From NCBI GenBank assembly GCA_040880025.1, contig JBBDJD010000019.1, positions 1 through 64,000 of the forward strand: a stretch of DNA of 64,000 nt, given 5' to 3'. Of the stretch, positions 1 through 12,849 are shown in pieces. Position numbers and translations under genes: made by a program. Every line of letters starts with the position of its first letter. Positions within the stretch are counted from its first letter, which is position 1. Origin of the DNA: RCIO01 sp040880025. Lineage in GTDB: Bacteria; Pseudomonadota; Alphaproteobacteria; Rhizobiales; Rhizobiaceae. The notes beneath the pieces are model-generated. The model saw only the letters and a list, made by a program, of their open reading frames with translations, searched no databases and had not been told where the DNA came from.

Positions 1-67
1 GCTCAGCTGGGAGAGCACCTGCTTTGCAAGCAGGGGGTCGTCGGTTCGATCCCGTCCAGCTCCACCA
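1..67 (+). tRNA. tRNA-Ala (UGC), 5' end cut by window
   Basis: The 3' part of a tRNA is present, with D-stem, anticodon stem-loop, T-arm and encoded CCA at 65-67. The anticodon loop TTTGCAA gives anticodon TGC, alanine. The first few acceptor bases lie outside the window. Its place just before 23S fits the usual 16S-tRNA-Ile-tRNA-Ala-23S spacer, so 16S should lie to the left. Confidence 0.95.
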
Positions 68-353
68 AAAATCGTCATTCGCAAGAAAACAAAGTTTGCA
101 GCCGGCTTCGGCCCGCTGCCTGTTCTGTATGACATCGTGAAGAGAAGATTTGTTCGGGTTCCGCCATCGGAGCCTGGTCCTGAAAGGTCCATAACCTTTC
201 GTAAGCGACCGGGTGTTGATGTTGGCGGTTCGTCGCACGGGATGCTCAATCCCGTGCACATGATTGGTCGCCTAACCGCGCCATCGGACAGATCTCGAGA
301 AGCTGGTCTTTTCTGCCAGTGACATACGGGCCTTGCGGCCCGGGTGGACATTG
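68..353 (+). other. tRNA-Ala to 23S internal spacer
   Basis: About 285 bases of transcribed spacer. I see no coding potential that I trust. Its right end merges into the 5' arm of the 23S processing stem. Confidence 0.7.
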
Positions 354-365
354 GCAATGAGAACG

Positions 366-3163
<2,798 letters not shown>

Positions 3164-3253
3164 TCTCATTGCTTGTGTCCATCGTTGATGGCACGCGCGG
3201 GCATTGCTCGCGCAAACAGAAATTCCAGCTTCTCAGTTGATGTGCGTTTCGCC

Positions 3254-3370
3254 GACCTGGTGGTTATGGCGGAGCGGCTGCACCCGATCCCATTCCGAAC
3301 TCGGCCGTGAAACGCTCCAGCGCTGATGGTACTTCGTCTTAAGACGCGGGAGAGTAGGTCGCTGCCAGGT
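3254..3370 (+). rRNA. rrf: 5S ribosomal RNA
   Basis: About 117 bases with the standard 5S layout: CCTGGTGG at the 5' end pairs with CTGCCAGG at the 3' end, the conserved CACCCGATCCCATTCCGAAC loop lies at 3280-3300, and GGGAGAGTAGG is near 3349. It follows 23S in the same operon. Confidence 0.95.
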
Positions 3371-3497
3371 CTGCCAAACGCACATCCAGCTTCTCATATT
3401 TCACGATTCCGCCGCATGGCGGCACGACCGGCCGCGTTCCGGCCTCTCAAGCATCAGCAGAGCAGTTCGATGCGGGTTCGCCCGCGGTATATGGTGA

Positions 3498-5212
<1,715 letters not shown>

Positions 5213-5216
<4 letters not shown>

Positions 5217-5404
5217 GACTTGCCCCCTTCCTTTTCTGAATTGTTGCGCGCCTTGCCATGGGCTTCAAGCTGGCGAGCGTAGTCGCGCTCGGCAGCCCGA
5301 CGGGCCAGCATCCGGACAAAGGCGAGAATGCGCCGGTCCGGGGCAGCCGAAATTGGTGGCGCTCCGTTGCCGCGATTCTCGTTACTTTGCCGGCTATCGG
5401 TCAA
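5213..5404 (-). CDS. Small protein coupled to the serine recombinase
   Basis: A 63-aa basic, Arg- and Ala-rich ORF (LARRAAERDYARQLEAHGKA) whose TGA overlaps the recombinase ATG, so the two are probably translationally coupled. I do not recognise a family. The likely role is an accessory to the recombinase, such as a directionality factor or regulator; this is inference from position only. No strong ribosome binding site is visible. About 90 bases separate it from the next gene upstream. Confidence 0.5.
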
Positions 5405-5494
5405 CTTCTTTGTTCCTTTTCCGTGGCGTTTTCTGTTGATGCTTCACGCCGGCTCCCGATCGTGCTGGTGACCGGGAGCCGGCAATTATGGAAC

Positions 5495-6193
5495 TCATCG
5501 GCCAAGAGCCGGGCCGCGCGCGCGTCTTGACTGGTTTTCACCATTATGCCGCGCGGTACGCCGGGGACCTTCGCCATTCTCCGAACGCGAACGAGTGGAG
5601 CCATCGCCATCGCCGTTATCGCGGGCGCGCTCCTTTTCCGCCTCGATCTGCGGGCGGTAGAACTCGTCCTCGAGCTTCTTGCCCCAGTCGTAGAGATCAG
5701 AGCCTTCGGCGGCCTTGAACTCTTCCTTCATGATGCGCTTGGCGCCGGCGTCGGTGATGTCGAGTTCCTTCGCCAGTTCCTGGCCCTGATGGGCGAAGGC
5801 GCGGTTGAAGTTGATCTTGTCGCCCTTTTCGATCATGTCGCCGACGGCGAGCGCATAGTCGTAGCCGAGCTTCGTCTGATCGGCGGTGAGCTTTTCCTCG
5901 CGCTCGACGAGTTTCTCGCGCATCTGGTTCATGGTTTGCCCGGTGCGGGCCTTGAACAGATCGCGCAGCGTGCCGTCGGCCCGTGCCGTATCGATCTTCT
6001 CGGTACGGGAGAAGGCAAAGGCATAGTCGCCGAGCTTGTCCTTGAAGGCGCCGCTCTTCCTGATCTCGCGCTCGATGATGCCGGTGATACCCATGGCTTC
6101 GTCGAACTGAGCGTCGGTGAGGAGCCGGCCCGAGAAGCTCTCGCGAGCCTCCATGACGCGGTCCTGTTCTTTTTCGTCATATTGGTAGTTCAT
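5495..6193 (-). CDS. Hypothetical conjugation-block protein
   Basis: A 232-aa hydrophilic protein rich in Glu, Lys and Arg, with predicted helices through residues 1-190 (for example DAQFDEAMGITGIIEREIRK) and a disordered, basic, Arg/Gly/Asp-rich tail. The ATG at 6193 is chosen over the upstream in-frame ATG because AAGGAG lies at the right distance before it. No catalytic motif is seen. It follows the transfer-type genes in the same direction but is separated from them by 152 bases with three inverted repeats, so it probably has its own promoter. Function unknown. Confidence 0.7.
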   Translation of the reverse strand: MNYQYDEKEQDRVMEARESFSGRLLTDAQFDEAMGITGIIEREIRKSGAFKDKLGDYAFAFSRTEKIDTARADGTLRDLFKARTGQTMNQMREKLVEREEKLTADQTKLGYDYALAVGDMIEKGDKINFNRAFAHQGQELAKELDITDAGAKRIMKEEFKAAEGSDLYDWGKKLEDEFYRPQIEAEKERARDNGDGDGSTRSRSENGEGPRRTARHNGENQSRRARGPALGR

Positions 6194-6230
6194 GCTCTTT
6201 CTCCTTTCGTTGTTGTGAAGAGACATATAT

Positions 6231-6299
6231 TCCTAGAACTAGGACACAATTCCTGTGTCGGGTTCAAGAACAAAACACGAACGATTGTTGCGTTTTGTT
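6231..6299. promoter_or_regulatory. Cluster of inverted repeats (operator-like)
   Basis: Three imperfectly spaced palindromes sit between two minus-strand genes: TCCTAG-AA-CTAGGA (6231-6244), GACACA-ATTCC-TGTGTC (6243-6259), and AACAAAAC (6269-6276) with GTTTTGTT (6292-6299). They lie 38-106 bases upstream of the 6193 start. An operator region is the simplest reading; an origin-of-transfer function is possible but unsupported. Confidence 0.5.
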
Positions 6300-6345
6300 T
6301 GCCATAACCTTCCGCGGGTCTTGTGTTTCGTGTTGCCCGGCATGG

Positions 6346-6846
6346 TCACCGCTCCCTGTTCCGATGCCGCGAGATGCGCCTGTCGATCTCAGGGCGACTG
6401 TCGGCCGCACGGGTGAATGCGTCACGGGATTGGCCGCGCTGCGCATCCTGTCGCTCGGATTGATCGAGGATTGCCTGCAGCTCGCGGCGCTCGTAACGGT
6501 CGATCGCCGCGATGCGCCGGTGGTGACGTTCGCGCACGTTGATCTGTGCCTGGCGCAGGGTGTCGGCCGGGCTGAACCGATCCTCTTGCGCCCACCACGG
6601 CTTGAACTCGCGCACCACGTCCCCGGCCTGGTCGATGAGGCGGCGGCGTTCCTGTTCGACGCGCGTTTCGAAGCGGGCGGCGTAGGCGTCCTTTTCGCGA
6701 GCGCGCAGGTCGGCGCAGCGCAGCTTTGTATCGGTTGCCTTCTGCACCAGGTCCGGCCAGCGAAGCATGACGCTTTGGCCACGCAACGCATTCAGTTCGA
6801 AGACGCGGCGCAGTTCCTCCGACACGCTCACGGTGACGTCGCTCAT
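6346..6846 (-). CDS. Hypothetical coiled-coil protein of the transfer operon
   Basis: A 166-aa soluble protein. The first 20 residues (MSDVTVSVSEELRRVFELNA) look like a short folded N-terminus. The rest is highly charged helix with a conserved-looking FKPWWAQEDRFSPADTLRQA stretch and an Arg-rich end. The ATG at 6846 overlaps the stop of the upstream membrane protein (ATGA), so I chose it over longer in-frame extensions. Last gene of the overlapping transfer series. No family recognised. Confidence 0.7.
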   Translation of the reverse strand: MSDVTVSVSEELRRVFELNALRGQSVMLRWPDLVQKATDTKLRCADLRAREKDAYAARFETRVEQERRRLIDQAGDVVREFKPWWAQEDRFSPADTLRQAQINVRERHHRRIAAIDRYERRELQAILDQSERQDAQRGQSRDAFTRAADSRPEIDRRISRHRNRER

Positions 6847-7106
6847 CGCCCGGCTCCCCGGCTGGTTTGTTTGCGGAACAGCACCCAGCCGCAGCGGCCT
6901 CTCGTCGCCGGCACGGTGAAGCCGCCATACGGACCGGCGAAGGTGCATGTGATGTAGTGGCGCGAGGCGAAGCCTCTCTCGCCGCCCTGGAAGGAGTATG
7001 ACCAGATGACGTGAGGCAGGCCCCAGGCCCGGTAGATGCCGAACAACAAGATCGGCACGACGATCCACACGAGATAGGAGAGGCGGAACAGACGCGGGCG
7101 TTTCAT
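6843..7106 (-). CDS. Small membrane protein of the transfer operon
   Basis: An 87-aa protein with one clear membrane segment near the N-terminus (LSYLVWIVVPILLFGIYRAW, residues 8-27) after a positive start (MKRPRLFR), so most of the chain is probably periplasmic. Start and stop both overlap neighbours by 4 bases (ATGA), linking it to the VirD4-like gene before it. It is likely an accessory of the conjugation apparatus; no family is recognised. Confidence 0.7.
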   Translation of the reverse strand: MKRPRLFRLSYLVWIVVPILLFGIYRAWGLPHVIWSYSFQGGERGFASRHYITCTFAGPYGGFTVPATRGRCGWVLFRKQTSRGAGR

Positions 7107-8527
7107 GACGCGCCTCCGTCAAGCGTCGTCCGCAGCACCACAATCGGATCGGGGGCAAGCCGTCCGCCCTCGACCGGGTTGTCGGCAAGATCGTAGCAAT
7201 AGGGCACGGCCTGGTTTTGTCTGAACTTCAGGCAATGAACGAAGCCGACCTCCGGGAGGTGAAGGATCTGTTCATTGGCTGGTAGCCGCATCAGCTCGTC
7301 GGCGCTGAACACACGATCGCGTCCGATCGAGTAATTGCCGGTGAAGCTGGTCTTGTCTGATGAGAGACCCAAACCGCGATTGACGTTGAGTGCCTCGCCC
7401 ATCGCCTTGGAGACCCGCTCGGCCTCTTCGAAGTTCGAGAACTTCAGCCACTGCTTGACCGTACAGTTCTCTTCCAGAAGGGCGGTTTCTTTCTCGCCAT
7501 ATTTGCGCACCACGTCCTGGCGCGACTGGGCGATGAAGTGGGTGCGCGCGCCAAAGGCTCTTTGAATGGTGACGCGGTTCAGCGCATCGCGCAGCGGCGC
7601 GTTGCAGAACTCGTCGAGGATATAATCGGCGCGGCCGGCATTGCCGGTCAGTTGCGCGTTCATCAGCGCCAGGAAGTGAAGCGCGTAATACGCGCCCTGC
7701 CGCTCGGCATAACGCGCCTCGTTGACGAAACACACGATCCAGTGCTCGTCGATCAGTTGCGCATGAGTATGCGTTGGCGACCGCCCTGCGCCGGCAAGCG
7801 GTCCGGAGCCGAAGATCTTGAGCGCGGTGAGCGCGGCGCGCAGATGTTGCGCGTAGTGTTCGGGGTTGTTGGCGCGCATCGACAGCAATTGCCGCGCCGA
7901 TGCCGCGAGCCCCGCATAGATGCCTTCCGCGGCTTCCTCGACCGCCCGGTTCCATGTGCGCGGATCGGCCATCAGCGCATGAAGCCCGCCCGGATAACAA
8001 TGGCGCGGGCTCTGGTCGAGCAGCGCGTTGATGCCGAACTCCTGGTACTGTCGCGGTTCCTCGCGCCAGTAAAAGTTTTTCGCGTCATCCTTCGGCTCGT
8101 CGATCAGCGCGTGGACGATGTTCTCGATGATGAAGGGCAGGTCGCTGCTTTCGTTGAAGAAGGCTTCGACCGCCGCGCCAAACGGATTGAGCTCGATGCG
8201 CCATGGGCAGGACGGGCCGAGCGTGCCGGCTTCATCGACCACGCCGAATCTGCGGCCGTATTTCTGGCACATGGCGCCGATCTGGGCGGCGATCTCGCCA
8301 TCCTTCACGTCATTGATAAACAGCGCGCGGGTCGTATCGGAGAGCAGGCATTCGACAGCCGGCAGCGAGACGCACGTCGTCTTGCCGCCACCCGCGGCCG
8401 CGAAGGTCAGCGACGAGCCGGCATTGGCCGGTTCGCAGATCGGGCGGCCATCGAAGGTCAGTCCAAGGATACGGCGGCCGACCGGCACTGACGCGGAGCC
8501 CGGCTTGTGGCGGCGGAACAGTCTCAT
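7103..8527 (-). CDS. VirD4/TraG-like conjugative coupling ATPase
   Basis: A 474-aa type IV coupling protein, which hands relaxase-bound DNA to a type IV secretion channel. Walker A is AAGGGKTT at about residues 44-51, and a Walker B-like YILDEFCNAPL lies near 304. FINDVKDGE near 80 matches the conserved K/N-D-x-K-GE block of the family. A QSRQDV motif and the C-terminal FRQNQAVPYCYDL complete the fold. It is short and has no N-terminal membrane segments; the 101-aa and 132-aa membrane proteins immediately upstream may supply them, as split coupling proteins are known. The ATG at 8527 overlaps the upstream stop (ATGA). Further in-frame sequence to 8929 lacks protein-like character. Confidence 0.85.
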   Translation of the reverse strand: MRLFRRHKPGSASVPVGRRILGLTFDGRPICEPANAGSSLTFAAAGGGKTTCVSLPAVECLLSDTTRALFINDVKDGEIAAQIGAMCQKYGRRFGVVDEAGTLGPSCPWRIELNPFGAAVEAFFNESSDLPFIIENIVHALIDEPKDDAKNFYWREEPRQYQEFGINALLDQSPRHCYPGGLHALMADPRTWNRAVEEAAEGIYAGLAASARQLLSMRANNPEHYAQHLRAALTALKIFGSGPLAGAGRSPTHTHAQLIDEHWIVCFVNEARYAERQGAYYALHFLALMNAQLTGNAGRADYILDEFCNAPLRDALNRVTIQRAFGARTHFIAQSRQDVVRKYGEKETALLEENCTVKQWLKFSNFEEAERVSKAMGEALNVNRGLGLSSDKTSFTGNYSIGRDRVFSADELMRLPANEQILHLPEVGFVHCLKFRQNQAVPYCYDLADNPVEGGRLAPDPIVVLRTTLDGGAS

Positions 8528-8829
8528 TCGACCATCCCCGCTTTCCTGAGATCGTCGAGCGAGGCCAGCCGGGCAGATTTGGGTGCACCGCCAAGCGCCA
8601 TATAGTCGGCGATCGTCTTCTCCTTCTGGTAATGCGCAAGAGCGGCGCGCACCGCATTGCCAAGCCCGGAGAGCGCCGCCAGCCACAACAGGATGCTGAA
8701 GAGGCCCAGGCCCCACCATTCGGGCGTATCGGGCCAGATAAACCAGGCGATGATGGCGGAAAGGCACGCCGCCAGAAGCTGCGTGTTGACGGTGACGATC
8801 GTGCCGCCGCTGCCGTGGAAGCCGCTCAT
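8524..8829 (-). CDS. Small bitopic membrane protein next to VirD4
   Basis: A 101-aa protein with two hydrophobic segments (LLAACLSAIIAWFIW and WGLGLFSILLWLAALSGLG, about residues 18-55), then a soluble tail ending near DDLRKAGMVE. Both ends overlap neighbours by 4 bases. Its position directly before the soluble VirD4-like ATPase suggests it could be the membrane anchor of a split coupling protein (inference). Confidence 0.7.
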   Translation of the reverse strand: MSGFHGSGGTIVTVNTQLLAACLSAIIAWFIWPDTPEWWGLGLFSILLWLAALSGLGNAVRAALAHYQKEKTIADYMALGGAPKSARLASLDDLRKAGMVE

Positions 8830-9224
8830 GATACGGCCTCCCGACTGGCGGGAACATTCCGCCTTGCCGCCATGGCGCGCACGATCCCGGCGCGCACCCG
8901 GTTGAGGTCGGCGTGCCGGCCCCAGACAACGCCGGCGAGCTCGCTGCCGCGCAGATCGCGCGAGAGAAGTTTGAGCTGGCCGACCTGCGCGGCGATCATC
9001 GGCGCTGCCATCGAGGCCGTCAGGGTAAGGACAATCTCGTGCGCCCACAGCAGTTCCATGAACATCGCGGCGAAGCCGAAGAAAGCGAAACCGAACGCCG
9101 CGCCCGGCGTCAAAAAGGGACGGCGCACCGACACCACCGTCAGCGTTTCGAGCAGATAGGAATCGCGGTGCGTTACGACCGCGTTGTCTTCCACGCGCAC
9201 ATATCCCAGGATCATCGCTCTCAT
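8826..9224 (-). CDS. Membrane protein of the transfer operon
   Basis: A 132-aa protein with membrane segments around FGFAFFGFAAMFMELLW and VLTLTASMAAPMIAA (about residues 43-85) and a basic tail with WGRHADLNRVRAGIVRA. The start is taken as the ATG at 9224, which forms an ATGA overlap with the upstream stop; an ATG five codons earlier is possible. Probably part of the conjugation membrane complex. No family recognised. Confidence 0.7.
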   Translation of the reverse strand: MRAMILGYVRVEDNAVVTHRDSYLLETLTVVSVRRPFLTPGAAFGFAFFGFAAMFMELLWAHEIVLTLTASMAAPMIAAQVGQLKLLSRDLRGSELAGVVWGRHADLNRVRAGIVRAMAARRNVPASREAVS

Positions 9225-9751
9225 CCCTTCATCGCGCATTGGTCGGAGCCGAGAGCTGATTGCAGCCCGCTATTGAGATCGGACGCTGCGCGCGGCACGA
9301 CGAGGCGAAGCGACGCCGCGGCGATCGCCAGCGAAACGCGCTCATCCGTCAGCGTTCTGGCGATGGCGCAGGAGCAGCGCGAACCGGCTTTCGCCGCCGC
9401 TCCTTCCAGCGTCCGCCGAGCCAGTTCTTCCGCGCGGCGCTTCTGCGCCTGCAACTGGTCGGCGAAAGGCAGGCGGAAGCCACCATGTCTCTGGCAGAAC
9501 CTGCTTCCCTCGGAACCGAAGAGCGGCGCGATCAGCGCGTCGCAATCGAGATCGGGGATTGCCGGAACGGCGGCGCGCTGTTCGGATTCGATCGCGCGAA
9601 CCAGTCCGGACCGACATTGGTTCTCCCATCCCGACTTCGCGATCATGCGTTCGCCGATCAGCGGGCCGGTCACGAAGAGCGAGATCGCGCCATAGACGAG
9701 TGCGGTCAGCGCTACGCCGCCGGTGACCGGCAGATTGCCTTCACCGAACAT
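9221..9751 (-). CDS. Exported or membrane-anchored transfer-operon protein
   Basis: A 176-aa protein with one N-terminal hydrophobic segment (GGVALTALVYGAISLFVTG, residues 11-29) that could be a signal anchor. The rest is a periplasmic-type domain with six Cys (for example CRSGL, DLDCDA, RFCQRHGG, RCSCAIA, DQCAMKG), suggesting disulfides. Its start overlaps the preceding gene by 11 bases. Function unknown; the cysteine pattern and operon context fit a conjugation envelope component. Confidence 0.7.
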   Translation of the reverse strand: MFGEGNLPVTGGVALTALVYGAISLFVTGPLIGERMIAKSGWENQCRSGLVRAIESEQRAAVPAIPDLDCDALIAPLFGSEGSRFCQRHGGFRLPFADQLQAQKRRAEELARRTLEGAAAKAGSRCSCAIARTLTDERVSLAIAAASLRLVVPRAASDLNSGLQSALGSDQCAMKG

Positions 9752-11168
9752 CGTCGCGCTCCCCGGTGTCGTCGCCGTACCGGTCGCCGCCGCGGCCCTG
9801 GTCGTGGTTGGCGGCGCCGTTCAGCTTCGTGCGAGGCCCGTTTCCGCTACGGCGGCGGTTGCGGCGGCTGCTCTTGTTGTCATCCGGGGCCGGCGCCCGG
9901 CCGCGCTCCAATCTGGCAGGGACGCCATCGGTTGGCGCACCGGCGGCGGCCGGCGGCGCGGACCGGACTGTGTCGGCACTCGCATGTCGCAATGAAGCCG
10001 CCCGATCGGAGATGGCCTCCAGCGCACTGTCGTGTTCGCTGTCGCCCAATGCGATCGTGGGATCTGCCTTGTAGTTCCGCCAACCGATTGCCCAGAAAGT
10101 GTAGAACCACAGAACGAGCGGGAAGATCAGTTCCACCACCGCCACGATCACCGCAACGGGAAGGAAGTGGCCGACATAAGAGAAGGTGTCCGACACCCCC
10201 GTGCGCGGCGGAAAGGCGGGCTGGACCGCATCGGCCCTGTCGATGGAAGCCAGTACCGCGGCAAGGCTCTGGCCATGCGCCGTCAAGGTCGCGTTCAGAC
10301 GCCTGGTCGCTTCGGGGTGATCGGCGAGGACCGCGCCGCCCTGCAACTCGGCCGCATAGGCGGACAGGAGCGATAGCGGAATCGCCTCATCAAGCGCGCC
10401 CGCCGCCTGCCTGATCGAGGCATCGACGATCTGAAGCCCGGCGCGGCGTTCCCACACGCCCTTGTCCGTGTCGCCAAGCACACGCTGATACTCTTCGAGC
10501 AAACGGTTGAGTTGGGCGATCGCCTGGATGCGCGCCACGTCGCCGGCTTCGAGTTCTCCGGTGATCGCCGCCGCGCGGGCGGACTTTTCCTCCAGCACGC
10601 GCGCCACCGGCCCGCGCCCGCCGCCGGCGCGTCCCGATACGCATGAGTTGGCGACCTCGCAGCGGGCTTTTGCCTCCAGATCGTTGGCGATCACCCGCAT
10701 CGCGGGCTGGACGCGCACGGCTCGCGCCGCCGCTTGCGTTCTTTTCCCGACATACTCCGACAACGCCCCGCCTTGCTGCTCCTGGCGCAACGTCTCGACA
10801 TCGAGGATGGTCAGTCCGGAATAGGTCGCTCCATAAAGACCGCCGCCGACGGCAAACATCGCACCCACACTGAGCGCGGCCGCGCCGGGAAAGCCGATCG
10901 CCGCCAGCGGCGCGCCGCGCTCGATCGCCAGCCGGTTGACCGCGTAAGCCACAACCGCGGCGGCGGCGGCGAGCAGCAACGCCTTCAGGCCCGCCTGCGT
11001 ATCGCTGCCGGTGATGATGTTGGGAACCGCGAAGAACAGCATGCCGGCGGCGATCAGCGCCAGTATCGGAATGATGTATGCCGTGAACGGCTTTTTCTTG
11101 CGCGCCGGGAACCGCACGGGTTCCTTCTCGCCATTCGTCGCGTTTGGGTCGGGTGCGTTGGTGGACAT
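9741..11168 (-). CDS. Large membrane protein of the transfer operon
   Basis: A 475-aa protein. A cytoplasmic basic N-terminus (FPARKKKPF) leads to three or four membrane segments (about 29-135, for example AYIIPILALIAAGMLFFAVP). A long helical, probably periplasmic domain follows (about 140-325), then a last membrane segment (VAVIVAVVELIFPLVLWFYTF, about 335-356) and a disordered, charged cytoplasmic tail rich in Asn, Arg and Gly. AAGGAG precedes the ATG. It lies 18 bases after the zinc-ribbon gene and overlaps the next. No family recognised; membrane topology and context suggest a transfer-complex scaffold. Confidence 0.75.
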   Translation of the reverse strand: MSTNAPDPNATNGEKEPVRFPARKKKPFTAYIIPILALIAAGMLFFAVPNIITGSDTQAGLKALLLAAAAAVVAYAVNRLAIERGAPLAAIGFPGAAALSVGAMFAVGGGLYGATYSGLTILDVETLRQEQQGGALSEYVGKRTQAAARAVRVQPAMRVIANDLEAKARCEVANSCVSGRAGGGRGPVARVLEEKSARAAAITGELEAGDVARIQAIAQLNRLLEEYQRVLGDTDKGVWERRAGLQIVDASIRQAAGALDEAIPLSLLSAYAAELQGGAVLADHPEATRRLNATLTAHGQSLAAVLASIDRADAVQPAFPPRTGVSDTFSYVGHFLPVAVIVAVVELIFPLVLWFYTFWAIGWRNYKADPTIALGDSEHDSALEAISDRAASLRHASADTVRSAPPAAAGAPTDGVPARLERGRAPAPDDNKSSRRNRRRSGNGPRTKLNGAANHDQGRGGDRYGDDTGERDDVR

Positions 11169-11186
11169 GATCGGATGCTCCTTGGT

Positions 11187-11927
11187 TCAGCTGGCGGTCA
11201 GCGGCTGGTCGCAATCCACGCAGGCAAGCCGCGCCGAGGCGCGCGACCACGCCTTCACGTCGCAACAGCCGCAGACGAAGCGCGTGCGGGTGTTTCGCGG
11301 AGGGGAGGCTGAGGGCTCATCGCCATCGACCGACAGGTCGCCACGCGGTTCGGCGTTATCGCGCCAGCGCAGCTTGAAGCCGGACGCCAGCAACTCGGCA
11401 CAATCAAGATCGAAGAGACCGCCCGGCACGATCTCGAAGGACATCGCATAACCGGTCTTCTTGCCCGTGACCCTGGCCACAGGGATGAGGCCTACCTCTT
11501 CCATTTTGCGGGCGAAGCGCAGCCCGTGATAGTTGCGGGCGCTGTTGCTGGTCGCCTCTCCGGTCAGCCGGTCCCAAAGGCTGACCTGGGCGCACAGGAT
11601 CGTCGCCAGCACCAGCCGCTCATCGGCGCGCGACAGCTGCGGCAGGTTGAGGCTGATCTCATGCGCGACAGTTCCATCAACACGGGCGAACGCGCCCGGA
11701 CGCAGCAGGGTCGCGCCGTCGCGGCGGCGATTGAAGGTGATGACGCAATCCGGCAAGGAGCCATCAAAGAAGCGCTCATTCAGGACGCCGAATGCCGCGT
11801 CGGGATCGGCGTAGGCCTCGCGCGTCGGGGTTTCGCCATCATCGGCTTTGGGCTGTACAGTCGAATGCCCGTTTTCGTGGGCGAAAGGCTTGAGCCATTC
11901 CTCGAACTGTCTGTCCTTGTGCGGCAT
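11187..11927 (-). CDS. SprT-like zinc-ribbon protein lacking the protease motif
   Basis: A 246-aa protein that matches the SprT-like fold of many plasmid proteins: FGVLNERFFDGSLP (46-59), an EISLN strand (90-94), the helix that normally carries HExxH, then YHGLRFARKMEEVGLIPV (133-150). It ends in a zinc ribbon with FVCGCC and ACVDC. In the catalytic helix the expected HEMxH is replaced by CAQVS (residues 112-116), so protease activity is probably lost. It is the first gene of the minus-strand transfer series and is divergent from the metalloprotease pair. It could be a structural or DNA-binding descendant of the family. Confidence 0.75.
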   Translation of the reverse strand: MPHKDRQFEEWLKPFAHENGHSTVQPKADDGETPTREAYADPDAAFGVLNERFFDGSLPDCVITFNRRRDGATLLRPGAFARVDGTVAHEISLNLPQLSRADERLVLATILCAQVSLWDRLTGEATSNSARNYHGLRFARKMEEVGLIPVARVTGKKTGYAMSFEIVPGGLFDLDCAELLASGFKLRWRDNAEPRGDLSVDGDEPSASPPRNTRTRFVCGCCDVKAWSRASARLACVDCDQPLTAS

Positions 11928-12009
11928 GGCAGTGCTCGTCCTTCATACGCGCGAGGTGCGACCAAGAGCCCGCAACAAGCACTTGATGAACCGCGTGTAA
12001 CCGGAAACA

Positions 12010-12028
12010 TTCCAGCCTCAGGCTGGAA
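12010..12028. promoter_or_regulatory. 8-bp perfect inverted repeat before the 12040 gene
   Basis: TTCCAGCC-TCA-GGCTGGAA is a perfect palindrome with a 3-base spacer, ending 11 bases before the ATG at 12040. It may be an operator or a hairpin hiding the ribosome binding site. No T-run follows, so it is not a terminator. Confidence 0.5.
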
Positions 12029-12039
12029 ACGGTGACGGT

Positions 12040-12849
12040 ATGCGCAAGAAGCAGTGGGTCCTCATCGAGGACCTAAAGACCAAGATCGATCTGATTCTGG
12101 ATGGCGGTGTCGTGACCGATTGGAGAGACTTGGGATATCGCCTCGGCTCGGCGCCCAAGACATTGCGATGGTGGATCCAGGGCAGCGCCAATCACCGGCC
12201 CGGCGAAATCCCGCAGGAGTCGTTTGAAGCGTTCAGCGACCTACTGGCCGAAATGCTGCCCCATCTGCCCCGTGTTGAAGTCAGCGAGCTTCTGCTTGCT
12301 CCCGCGGGCGAGCTGCGCGACGCGCTCAACGGTTCTCGCTTGCCCGAAGACCATGCCGCCTTTCTGAAAACCGCGGTCTTCGGCCAGGCGACACTCATCA
12401 GAAGAACTGACGAACTCGGACTGGTGAGTGTGGCTTCCATTGCGGAAGGGGACGAACGCCAAGCGATCTCGCTGGGCGAGGCATTTCGCATCGAGTTCAC
12501 GGTCCGCCATCGCTGCCGACATGCGCTGGTCTTACAAAACGCCGGCCTGAGATGGGGCGCGGTTCCCGTCGCAACCGACCAGGATGCGGCGATAATCTCC
12601 GTTCCGGGCCCGCTGCCCACCGGCGACCCAGACTATATCTACGAGGCCGAGCAGCTTGGGATCCACCGGTTCTATTGCATCCAGACGGCAATGCGCGCGC
12701 CTGCTGAAGTGCGCGCATTGCTGGCCGAGCCCCTGGAAATCGACCGCCGCGTAATGGCCAGGATCGGCAGCTTTTATCAGGCCACGCCCGCCAGCGACCG
12801 CTTCTGCCAGTGTTTCGAACTCAGCGTCGTGGAGCGCCATTCATCGTGA
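12040..12849 (+). CDS. Hypothetical protein paired with a metalloprotease
   Basis: A 269-aa soluble protein with no signal peptide. Residues 1-60 look helical and include WRDLGYRLGSAPKTLRWW, possibly an HTH-like unit. From about 130 a beta-rich part begins (SLGEAFRIEFTVRHRCRHAL, PDYIYEAEQLGIHRFYC) that recalls DUF4384-type domains, though I cannot confirm this. It overlaps the next gene by 4 bases (GTGA), so the two are very likely made together. It is divergent from the transfer operon. Function unknown; regulation or substrate presentation for the protease is possible. Confidence 0.7.
   Translation: MRKKQWVLIEDLKTKIDLILDGGVVTDWRDLGYRLGSAPKTLRWWIQGSANHRPGEIPQESFEAFSDLLAEMLPHLPRVEVSELLLAPAGELRDALNGSRLPEDHAAFLKTAVFGQATLIRRTDELGLVSVASIAEGDERQAISLGEAFRIEFTVRHRCRHALVLQNAGLRWGAVPVATDQDAAIISVPGPLPTGDPDYIYEAEQLGIHRFYCIQTAMRAPAEVRALLAEPLEIDRRVMARIGSFYQATPASDRFCQCFELSVVERHSS

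Noticed and set aside
9260..10414. Plus-strand 384-aa frame opposite the transfer membrane genes
   Set aside because: Very Arg- and Pro-rich translation typical of antisense of GC-rich genes; the minus-strand genes have overlapping starts and membrane segments.
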